A DNA stretch of 64,000 bases from Coriobacteriaceae bacterium. Its GTDB lineage: Bacteria; Actinomycetota; Coriobacteriia; Coriobacteriales; Coriobacteriaceae. The stretch covers positions 1 to 64,000 of the forward strand of contig CADFMD010000004.1 of the NCBI GenBank assembly GCA_902835305.1, written 5' to 3'. A program made the translations under genes and the position numbers. Positions within the stretch are counted from its first letter, which is position 1. Each line of letters starts with the position of its first letter. Positions 26,121-34,900 of this stretch are shown here, in pieces. Under the pieces are notes generated by a model. That model saw only the letters and a program-made list of their open reading frames with translations. It searched no databases and had not been told where the DNA came from.

Positions 26121-26645
26121 CTACCGCTGAGCCTGTCCCCCGGTGCCAATCTGGACATCGACGATAACCTGGCGATAGCTAATGCCGCAGGAGTCGAGGA
26201 TGCGGCGGCTGATGCGGCCATCATCGGTGTCGGCATACTTATTGTCCAGGTAGACAACCTCGCCCACGCCCACCTGCGCCAAAATCTTGGCGCAGTCGTG
26301 GCACGGGAACAGCGTGACGTAGACCGTGGAACCCTCGAGGTCCTTGAGCGAGCCACGGTAGTTGAGCACGGCGTTGGCCTCGGCATGGACCACGTAGTTG
26401 TGCTTGTCCTGCAGCGGGTCGTCGCTCGTACCCCACGGGAAAAAGTCGTCGTTGAGCGCCGAGGGTGTACCGTTGTAGCCCACCGAAAGGATGCGGTGGT
26501 TGGTGCTGGCGATGCACGCACCCACCTGTGTGTTGGGGTCCTTGCTGCGGCGCTGCGCGGCGATGGCCACGCTCATAAAGAACTCGTCCCAGCTAATGAC
26601 GTCCAGGCGCTTGCCTGACGAAGTTTGATGAAGATCGTCCGACAT
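26121..26645 (-). CDS. Deoxycytidylate (dCMP) deaminase
   Basis: Zinc deaminase giving dUMP for thymidylate synthesis, related to ComEB. 174 residues from ATG 26645 (ggaggtg site); the longer frame to 26681 has no ribosome site. WDEFFMSVAIAAQRRSKDPNTQVGA, catalytic HAEANAVLN and zinc ligands PCHDCAKIL are all present, together with the GYNGTP segment typical of dCMP rather than cytidine deaminases. Confidence 0.92.
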   Translation of the reverse strand: MSDDLHQTSSGKRLDVISWDEFFMSVAIAAQRRSKDPNTQVGACIASTNHRILSVGYNGTPSALNDDFFPWGTSDDPLQDKHNYVVHAEANAVLNYRGSLKDLEGSTVYVTLFPCHDCAKILAQVGVGEVVYLDNKYADTDDGRISRRILDSCGISYRQVIVDVQIGTGGQAQR

Positions 26646-26729
26646 GGCAGACACCTCCGTAATCGCAATAGTTTGACCCATTGTAGCAGGTGAAAGGTGG
26701 AGGCGTTTGTCCCACCGGCGCCCTCACTT

Positions 26730-27581
26730 TTACACGCGGCGGGGCTTTTGGTTGATGCGGTAGAGCTCGGCGAGACCCCGCAGCGTCAGCGCGTCATCGA
26801 CCGTCAGGCTATGGCCGACCAGCGCCGCAAGTGCCTCGGCATCGTCGCCGGTAATGACGATGGGTACATTGCCCTCCCCCGCGGCCTTGGTCGCGCGCAT
26901 CTCGGCAAGCACCATGTCGAGCATGCCGTCGATGCGTGCCACCTCGCCCAGAACCACGCCCGAACGCATGGCCTCGCGCGTGTTGCGGCCGATTACATGT
27001 GTGGGTGCCGAGGGCTCGACCTGCGGCAGGCGCGCCGCAGCAGCCGAAAGCGAGCGGGCGCCGAGCGCCAGACCCGGCGCGATGACGCCGCCGACAAAGG
27101 TTCCACGCGCATCGATAACCTCGATATTGGTTGTGGTACCCAGGTCGATTACGATGCACGGAGAGCCATAGACGGCGCGGGCCGCCACGGCATCGGCGAT
27201 GCGGTCAGGACCGATCTCGGCCGGGTCATCGTAGTGCACGGGCATGCCGGTTTTGAGGCCCGGCCCCACGGTGAGCACGCGCCCCGTGCAGGTGCGGGAA
27301 AGCGCCGCCTTCCACGGACGCTCGAGCGCCGGGACTACACAGCTCAGCACGGCCGCGGCGGGTGCAAGCACCCCGGGCACACCTGCATCGGCCGCCAGTG
27401 CAGCCATGACCTGCACAAGTCGCATGCGCGCTTCGTCGGCCGTAATGCTCGACGGCGTCGTGATCTCGCATGTCGCAAGCGGACATTCCTGTGCCGCGGC
27501 TGAATCCTCGGCGAACAGGCCAAAGCGAATGAACGTGTTGCCCACGTCGACCGTCAATATATATGCGCACCCATTCAGCAT
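26730..27581 (-). CDS. coaX: Type III pantothenate kinase
   Basis: First step of coenzyme A synthesis, ASKHA fold, 283 residues. LTVDVGNTFIRFGLF is the phosphate-binding motif 1, GPDRIADAVAA and VIDLGTTTNIEVI are the second and third family motifs, and GGVIAPGLALGARSL follows. The enzyme normally needs a monovalent cation and is insensitive to CoA feedback. No birA or other CoA gene is beside it. Start ATG at 27581. Confidence 0.93.
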   Translation of the reverse strand: MLNGCAYILTVDVGNTFIRFGLFAEDSAAAQECPLATCEITTPSSITADEARMRLVQVMAALAADAGVPGVLAPAAAVLSCVVPALERPWKAALSRTCTGRVLTVGPGLKTGMPVHYDDPAEIGPDRIADAVAARAVYGSPCIVIDLGTTTNIEVIDARGTFVGGVIAPGLALGARSLSAAAARLPQVEPSAPTHVIGRNTREAMRSGVVLGEVARIDGMLDMVLAEMRATKAAGEGNVPIVITGDDAEALAALVGHSLTVDDALTLRGLAELYRINQKPRRV

Positions 27582-27796
27582 CGCCGGCGCTCCTTTCGTC
27601 TGCCAAGCAGTATATCCCGATGATTGTTCTGGGGCGGGGCCAGCTAAAAAAGCCCAGTCCCGAATTAACTGCCGTGCGGCTATACTGGTGCGCGGTCGTT
27701 TGCGAGCTCACGCGGCGGCCCTTGGTAACCCGACTTCCCGCGCCGTATCCGTAACGGCGCTCCCGGGGGAAGCGGATATACGCAAAGGAGTTTTAT

Positions 27797-29500
27797 ATGA
27801 GCAATCCCTCGAACCGCGCCTCGATGCGCGGGCAACTCACGCTGCGCGGCGTCGTCATCGGCGTCCTTGGCTGCGTGATCATCACGGCAAGCTCGGCCTA
27901 CACGGCCCTCAAGATGGGTGCACTCCCCTGGCCGATTATTTTCGCTGCCGTCATCTCGCTGTTCTTCCTTAAGCTCATGGGCAACGCCAGCCTCAACGAG
28001 GCAAACGTCACCCACACCATCATGTCCGCGGGCGCCATGGTCGCCGGCGGTCTGGCGTTTACCATCCCGGGCGCCTGGATGCTGGGCTATGCCGACCAGA
28101 TCAGCTGGCTCGACATGTTTATCGTGGCGCTCGCCGGCACCATCCTGGGCCTGCTGGCCACCGCGCTCATCCACCGTCACTTTATCGTGGACGCCGCGCT
28201 GGAGTTCCCCACCGGCAACGCCGCAGCTCAGACCTTGCGCGCGACCGAGGCTGGCGGCAAGACCGGCAAGCAGCTCTTTGGCTCCATGGCCATCGCCGGC
28301 ATCTATAGCGTGCTGCGCGACGCCCTGGGCGTGGTGCCCAGCATGCTATGCACGCTCAATATCCCCGGCGTGACCTTTGGCATCTACAACTCGCCCATGC
28401 TGCTCTCCGTCGGCTTCCTCGTGGGCTTCGCTCCCGTCGCGTTCTGGTTTGCCGGCGCCCTGCTGGGCAACTTTGGCATCATCGTGGGTGGCACCGCTGC
28501 CGGTCTGTTCGACGTTGTGACTGCGCAGGGCATCGTCAAGTCCCTGGGCATGGGCCTCATGATGGGCTTTGGCGTCGCCGTCGTCCTCAAGGACATCCTG
28601 CCGCAGGTCGCCGGTATCGTCCGCGGTCTTGCCGCCGACAGCTCCACCGACACCGACGAGCAGTCGCTCATCTCGGACTCCCTTAAGCTCGACGCCGGCA
28701 TCATCGGCCTGGGCGCTGCCGCCATCGCCGTGATCATCGCCATCGTGCTTGACCTTGGCCCCGTTCCGGCCGTCATCGTGACGCTGTTCACCTTTGTCAC
28801 TACCATTATGAGCGCACAGAGCTGCGGCCAGACGGGCATCGACCCCATGGAGATCTTTGGCCTCATCGTCATGCTCATCGTGGCTGCCTTCGCACAGATC
28901 GCTCAGGTCAAGCTGTTCTTTATCGCCGGCATCGTAGCCGTGGCGTGCGGCCTTGCGGGCGACGTCATGAACGACTTTAAGGCCGGCGCCGTGCTGGGCA
29001 CCAACCCGCGTGCGCAGTGGATCGGCCAAGCCATTGGCGGCATCGTGGGCGCCCTGGTCGCCGCCGCCGTCATGGTCGCGCTTGTCACCGCCTATGGTCC
29101 GGACGCCTTTGGTCCCGACAAGAGCTTTGTGGCCGCGCAGGCAAGTGTGGTCGCCACCATGGTCTCGGGCATCCCGAGCGTGCCGTGGTTCGTTGGCGGC
29201 TTTATCGCCGGCATCGTCATGTACTGGCTCGGCATTCCGGCCATGATGATCGGCCTGGGCGTGTACTTGCCGTTCTACATGTCACTCACGGCATTCCTGG
29301 GCTCCTGCGTCAAGCTCGCCTACGACAAGTGGGCCGCACGCCGCGACGCCACTGCCGGTCTTTCGGACGAGGAGAAGGCTGCCAAGGACGCCGCCTTCCA
29401 GGAGCAGGGCCTGGTCGTTGCCAGCGGCCTGCTGGGCGGCGAGTCCATCGTCGGCGTTATCCTGGCGTTTGTCTCTGTTGGTCTGAGCCTGCTAGGGTAG
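27797..29500 (+). CDS. OPT family oligopeptide transporter
   Basis: 567 residues with about 14 hydrophobic segments. SAYTALKMGALPWPIIFAAVISLFF, NEANVTHTIMSAGAMVAGG and FPTGNAAAQTLRATEAGGK are typical of the bacterial OPT branch. OPT proteins move peptides or metal chelates with protons; the substrate cannot be given. Start ATG at 27797 after caaaggag. Single gene with its own terminator. Confidence 0.9.
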   Translation: MSNPSNRASMRGQLTLRGVVIGVLGCVIITASSAYTALKMGALPWPIIFAAVISLFFLKLMGNASLNEANVTHTIMSAGAMVAGGLAFTIPGAWMLGYADQISWLDMFIVALAGTILGLLATALIHRHFIVDAALEFPTGNAAAQTLRATEAGGKTGKQLFGSMAIAGIYSVLRDALGVVPSMLCTLNIPGVTFGIYNSPMLLSVGFLVGFAPVAFWFAGALLGNFGIIVGGTAAGLFDVVTAQGIVKSLGMGLMMGFGVAVVLKDILPQVAGIVRGLAADSSTDTDEQSLISDSLKLDAGIIGLGAAAIAVIIAIVLDLGPVPAVIVTLFTFVTTIMSAQSCGQTGIDPMEIFGLIVMLIVAAFAQIAQVKLFFIAGIVAVACGLAGDVMNDFKAGAVLGTNPRAQWIGQAIGGIVGALVAAAVMVALVTAYGPDAFGPDKSFVAAQASVVATMVSGIPSVPWFVGGFIAGIVMYWLGIPAMMIGLGVYLPFYMSLTAFLGSCVKLAYDKWAARRDATAGLSDEEKAAKDAAFQEQGLVVASGLLGGESIVGVILAFVSVGLSLLG

Positions 29501-29526
29501 GCTGAACAACAACGCACCAGCGCAGA

Positions 29527-29563
29527 GCGCGGGGTCGGAATCAAACCGGCCCCGCGCTTTTTT
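29527..29563 (+). terminator. Terminator of the OPT gene
   Basis: Stem gcgcggggtcgg (29527-29538) with ccggccccgcgc (29546-29557), one wobble, then six T. Confidence 0.9.
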
Positions 29564-29715
29564 GTCTATTTGACTCTTATGATCCTCACGGCGTTTTAGC
29601 CATGTCGATTGGCCTGACTTCCAGGTCAACAAACCTTGTCTGACACCTCGCCTAACGCGGTGTAGAGTAAAGACGACAGACGCAAGAAGCGGCTCAGAAG
29701 CTAAACGAGGTAAGC

Positions 29716-30855
29716 ATGGAACTCGACAAACAACAGATCAAGCGGCTGCGCGAGCGTCATCATCGTCGTCACGGTATACGCCCTGCACACAGCGAGGCCA
29801 TGGAGAATGCCACCCGTTTCCTTAAGCAGGCGTTCAACATACGCGAGGGACGCGCGCCCTATCACGTGATTCGCAAGCGCTTTGTAAACGGGGCGCGCCT
29901 GACTGGCTCACACTTATGCATCCTGATCATTGCCATGTTGATCGCGAGCATCGGCCTCGATATCGACTCGGACATTGCCATCGTGGGCGCCATGCTCATC
30001 TGTCCGCTCATGGGCTCGGTCCTTGCCATGGCATACGGCATCGCCACGCTCGACCGCGAGATTGCCGTCGAGGCAATTGCCGGCCTCGCGCTGCAGATGG
30101 TCTTTTGTCTAATCACGTCCACGCTGTACTTTAAGCTCTCGCCCCTTGGCACCACCACGGCCGCCATCATCGACAACTCGACACCGACTGTGTGGGACCT
30201 TGCCGTCGCGCTCGCGGGCGGCTTTGCGGGCGGACTGGGCAACTCGCGCGACCAGGAACCCGCCACGCTCATCGCCGGCGTGGCCGTGGCGACCGCGCTC
30301 ATGCCGCCCCTGTGCGCGGCGGGCTATGGCATCGCCATCGCGAGCGGGTCGCTGTTTCTCTCGGCCCTCTACGAGTTTGGCATCAACGTCGTCTTTATCG
30401 CGCTGGCGGCCGAAGCCGTACTACTTCTTTTGCGCGTGCCGCTCAAGCGCGACCTCAACGGCGACGGCATTGTGACCGCCGAAGAAGATGCCGAGGTCGA
30501 TGAGCTGTCACACAAGGTGCGCCGCCGCATCATCGTGGGTACGGTGATCTTTGCCATCCCCTGCATCGTCATGACCGCGGGGTCCATTGGCTCGGCGCAG
30601 GTCGGCGTGCAGGACGGCTACGGCGTCACCGAGACCACACGCGAGCTTGCCGCGGTGCTGCCGGGCTTTAAGGATTACACCGTCGCCGTCGAGACCTCGG
30701 CCACCGAAGGGGACGAGGAAGGCATCGTCGAGCGCGAGATTGTCGCCCATGTGACGACAGGCGAGGCGCTTGGGGCACACGACCGCCGCGTTGCCCGCAA
30801 GCTCATCGACCTCAACGTGCCCGAGCTCGATCGCGTGGAGTTCGATGTGAAGTGA
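29716..30855 (+). CDS. DUF389 membrane protein with an EF-hand-like loop
   Basis: 379 residues. The membrane domain contains MLIASIGLDIDSDIAIVGAMLICPLMGSVLAMAYGIA, the DUF389 signature, and about six helices up to roughly residue 245. Right after the basic PLKRDL stretch comes DLNGDGIVTAEE (about 251-262), a textbook 12-residue EF-hand loop with Asp, Asn, Asp, Gly and final Glu in the calcium positions. A helix and a C-terminal soluble domain (VAVETSATEGDE onward) follow. DUF389 function is unknown; the loop suggests divalent-cation sensing, which is inference. Confidence 0.85.
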   Translation: MELDKQQIKRLRERHHRRHGIRPAHSEAMENATRFLKQAFNIREGRAPYHVIRKRFVNGARLTGSHLCILIIAMLIASIGLDIDSDIAIVGAMLICPLMGSVLAMAYGIATLDREIAVEAIAGLALQMVFCLITSTLYFKLSPLGTTTAAIIDNSTPTVWDLAVALAGGFAGGLGNSRDQEPATLIAGVAVATALMPPLCAAGYGIAIASGSLFLSALYEFGINVVFIALAAEAVLLLLRVPLKRDLNGDGIVTAEEDAEVDELSHKVRRRIIVGTVIFAIPCIVMTAGSIGSAQVGVQDGYGVTETTRELAAVLPGFKDYTVAVETSATEGDEEGIVEREIVAHVTTGEALGAHDRRVARKLIDLNVPELDRVEFDVK

Positions 30856-30933
30856 TGCGGGATGTGAGATGGATGCGCGCACAGGCGCGAGTCGGAACGA
30901 AGCGCAGACGCGACGCAGGCCGCGAGCAAAAAA

Positions 30934-30962
30934 GCGGGGCGCGATTCATGTCCGCGCCCCGC
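30934..30962. terminator. Bidirectional terminator between convergent genes
   Basis: Perfect stem gcggggcgcg (30934-30943) with cgcgccccgc (30953-30962), six A before it and a T-rich end after it. Confidence 0.8.
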
Positions 30963-30983
30963 TCGCTGTTTTATTGCCGTGAA

Positions 30984-31433
30984 TCAACTGTCCGCATCGA
31001 CATCGCCAGACTCCACCGTAAACGCCGGACCGGTACTCACCAGATAAAAACGGGTCACCCTGGTATCTCTAAATAGGTAGAGCAAGCCCTGATCGCGTCG
31101 GCGTGACAAGTACGCCACGTGGACCGTACCGAATTCTTCACCGTTTTCCTTCTTTAATATCAGGATGTTGGGGTCATCCGTACGCTTAAACTGCCCGTCT
31201 GTGCAGATTCCGTCTTGGTCGACCAGCTGCCATCGACAGTTGTCCTCCTCAAGAAAAGCCAGGGTTACCCGACTCGTTTTGTCATCCCGATAGTAACCAT
31301 CAATGGCAAAGCCTTCGGAAGCGCATTCCTGCATATAGGACGTTTCTCGGCTTATAGCAAACAGCCCTGTAGCGCCCAGGAGCACAGCCAGGCAGACCAC
31401 TGCAAGGGTTATCGAGACAAAACGGCGGCTCAT
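30984..31433 (-). CDS. Small membrane-anchored protein of unknown function
   Basis: 149 residues. One hydrophobic helix at about 8-27 (ITLAVVCLAVLLGATGLFAI) preceded by Arg residues indicates an N-terminal anchor with the rest outside, or an uncleaved signal. The remainder is a compact domain with alternating strands (GYYRDDKTSRVTLAFLEED, GQFKRTDDPNILILKKENG, GTVHVAYLSRRRDQGLLYLF) and two cysteines (C37, C66) that could pair. I do not recognise the family. Convergent with the DUF389 gene. Confidence 0.6.
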   Translation of the reverse strand: MSRRFVSITLAVVCLAVLLGATGLFAISRETSYMQECASEGFAIDGYYRDDKTSRVTLAFLEEDNCRWQLVDQDGICTDGQFKRTDDPNILILKKENGEEFGTVHVAYLSRRRDQGLLYLFRDTRVTRFYLVSTGPAFTVESGDVDADS

Positions 31434-31851
31434 GTTAGCCAGCCCGATACTTGTTTAACGGAGCACGAAACATACTTGGTACCTCCGATATCAGGGCAAA
31501 CGTCACCTACGGCCTGCCGGCAATCATATGTTTCCAACATCAAACCATATGGTTACAACTCATTGGAGATAGGTTCCATGAACGGACGATAATTTGCGGC
31601 GAACGGCTACATATGTTCATTATCTCAGGGTTCTGGAGGCAATTTTTGGTGCCACCGAGACGTTGTTTTCGGAAGTATGCGGCAAATTCCGGAGCCCTCG
31701 AGCACACCCCGGTTTTTCACCAATAAAACCGCAGGTACAAAGCTTGGGCATATCCAGTGTGCTCGGCCTATTCAAATTTTGCCGCATACTTCCGAAATCC
31801 GAGTCCGCTGAAGGCGCCTGCAACGCTATTTACGCAACATATGTGCAATAA
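31434..31851. other. Gene-free stretch with long inverted repeat
   Basis: No credible gene. A perfect 19-bp inverted repeat, ttcggaagtatgcggcaaa (31668-31686) with tttgccgcatacttccgaa (31779-31797), encloses 92 bases. Near its end acgcaacatatgt repeats a motif seen at about 945-957. The stretch is more AT-rich than the genes around it. Confidence 0.75.
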
Positions 31852-31886
31852 AAACGGGTGGCAGCCGGTACGGTTACCACCCGTTT
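31852..31886 (-). terminator. Terminator of the activase gene
   Basis: Perfect 10-bp stem aaacgggtgg (31852-31861) with ccacccgttt (31877-31886), followed on the minus strand by a T-run. It starts 28 bases after the stop. Confidence 0.85.
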
Positions 31887-31914
31887 GTCTCATATCCAGC
31901 CCATAGCAGGCCAG

Positions 31915-34900
31915 CTACTTCTTAATGCCGCGTCCCAGGCGCTCAGCGACCGATGCCACGGCCTCCTCGCTGGTCGGTCCGCAGCTCACGCAGCCGTCGT
32001 GGGCACGCATCTGGCCGGTGACCTCGTCCATCGCGAGTGGCGCCACCTTCTCGAGCTTAAAGCCCTTGCCGGCGCGCATGTTTTCCTTGGCCACGCTGAT
32101 CATGAGCTTAATGCGGTTGAGCTGGTTGACCTCGGACGCACCGGGATCGTAGTCCACCGCAACGATGTTGCTCTCGGGATGCTGGCGGCGCAGCTCCTTG
32201 ATCACGGCCTTGCCCACCACGTGGTTGGGCAGGCACGCAAAGGGCTGCGTGCAGATGATGTTGGGCGCACCATGGTCGATCAGGTCGAGCATCTCGGCCG
32301 TGAGCAGCCAGCCCTCGCCCATGTTGTTGCACACCGAAAGTACCGTACGGGCCTTGTCGGCCATGGTGCCGATGCGCTCGGGCGCCTCGAAGCGGCGGGA
32401 CTTCTCGAGCATCTCCTCCACCGGCGTGCGCATCCAGTCCACGAGCTTAATAAGCGCTTGCATGCCCGCGCGCGTAGTGGCAGAGCTTCCCAGCTCGTCC
32501 TTCTGCAGCTCGGCGTTGCTCATGGAGTACAGGAAGAAGTCGAGCAGACCCGGCACCACGGCCTCGCAGCCCTCGCGCTCGATAACGTCGACCACGTGGT
32601 TGTTGGCCGTGGGATGGAACTTGACCAAGATCTCACCGACCACGCCCACGCGCGGCTTAGTACCCTCGCCCACGAGCGGCATAGTGTCGAACGCGCGGAT
32701 GGCCTCGCGGCACAACTTGGTGTAGTTGTGACGGTTAAACTTGGGTGCCAGCTTGCGGGCACGCACCATGTACTCCTCGTAGAGCGCGTTGGCGGCACCG
32801 GGCGTGGCCTCGTACGGGCGGCAGCGGTAGAGCATCTGCATCATCACATCACCAAAGAGCACCGCGTACACGGCCTGCTTAAGCAGCGCCGGCGTAATCT
32901 TAAACCCAGGGTTGTCCTCGCCGAGCGCCACGGCCGAAAGCGAGATCACCGGAATCTCGGGGTGGCCGCTCTCGCGCAGGGCCTTGCGGATGAGCGCGAT
33001 GTAGTTGGTGGCACGGCAGCCGCCGCCGGTCTGGCTGATAACCACGGCCGTCTTGGACAGGTCGTACCGACCGCTCTCGATGGCCTCCATAATCTGGCCG
33101 GTCACCAGGATCGACGGATAGCAGATGTCGTTGTTCACGTAGCGCAGGCCGGCCTCGACGGCATCGTGGTCGGTCGAGGGCAGCAGCTCCAAGTTGTAGC
33201 CGGCACCGCGGAACACCTCTTTGACCAGGTCAAAGTGAATCGGTGCCATCTGCGGGCACAGGATGGTGTAGCCCTCGTCGCGCATCTGTTCGGTAAAGGG
33301 CACCTTGGGCCACGCGGTCGAAGCACTCTCGCGCTGCGCCTCAAACGTGTACTTGCGGCTCGCGAACGCGGGGGCATCCGTGGAGGGCGCCACCGGCGCG
33401 GCATCGCCCTGCTCGTAGGCCTCGCCCGCGGCCGTGGCCTCGGCCAGGCGCTCGGCCTCCTGGTCCTTGAGCGCCGCCATGAGCGAGCGGATGCGGATGC
33501 GCGCGGCGCCCAGGTTGGACACCTCATCGATCTTGAGCACGGTGTAGATCTTGCCGCTGGCTTCCAGAATCTCCTGCACTTGGTCGGTGGTCAGGGCATC
33601 AAGGCCGCAGCCGAAGGAATTGAGCTGGATCAGGTCCAGGTCGTTGCGCATCGTCACAAAGCGGGCGACGGCGTACAGACGGCTGTGGTACATCCACTGG
33701 TCGACGACGCGGATGGGACGCTCGGGCTTCACCAGGTGCGCGAGCGAATCCTCGGTAAAGACCGCAAAGCCAAAGCTCGAGATAAGCTCGGGCAGGGCAT
33801 GGTTGATCTCGGGGTCGTTATGGTAGGGACGGCCGGCGAGCACGATGCCGTGACCGCCGTGGTCCTCGACCCACTTAAGGGCCTCCTCGCCCATGGTCTG
33901 GATGTCCTCGTGGAAACGCGCATCGGCCTCAAAGGCGGCGTTGACGGCGGCATCGACCTCGGAACGCGTGATCTTGGGCCCACGCACGCGACCGCGACCG
34001 GCTTGCGCATCGGCCACACGGTCGACGGCGAGCACCTGGTACAGACGGCGCTTGAGCTCGGTCTTGTCATGATAGGGCACAAACGGGTACAGGAACTCGA
34101 TATTCTGCTCGCGAATCTCATCGATATTGAGCGCCAACGCCGTGGGGTAGCTCATGACGATGGGGCAGTTGTAGCAGTTACCGGCCGTCGGGTCCTCCTT
34201 GCGCTCCCAGCGCACGCACGGCATCCAGATAAAGTCGACATCGCGGTCGATAAGGTTCATCACATGGCCGTGGCTCATCTTTGCCGGGTAGCACACGCTC
34301 TCGGACGGCATGGACTCGATGCCCGCCTGGTAGGTCTTTTTGCTCGACTGGTCGGACAGCTGCACGCTAAAGCCCAAGCGCGTAAAGAACGCGTGCCAGA
34401 AGGGGTAGTTCTCGTACATGTTGAGCGCGCGCGGGATGCCGACGGTGCCGCGCGGGGCCTCGTCGGGGCTCAGCACCTCGCGGTTAAAGAGCAGATCGTT
34501 CTTCTTTTTGAAGAGGTTGGGCGCCTCGGTCTTTTGCTTTTTGTGGCCGGCACCCTTCTCACAGCGGTTACCGGTAATGAAGCGCCTGCCGCCGCCAAAG
34601 TCGTTGACGGTGAGCTGGCAGTTGTTGGAGCAGCGGCCGCAGCGGACATGCTTTTGCGTCACGGTGAGGTGCGCGATGTCCTCGGCCGAAAGGATGGTCG
34701 AGGTGCCGTCGGCGCCGGCGCGATCGCGGGCGAGCAGGGCCGCACCATAGGCGCCCATGCAGCCGGCGATGTCGGGACGCACGGCATGAACGCCGGTGAG
34801 CTGCTCAAACGCGCGCAACGTGGCGTCGGACATAAAGGTGCCGCCCTGAACGATCACCTGGCTGCCGATCTCCTTGGGGTCGCGCAGCTTAATGACCTTG

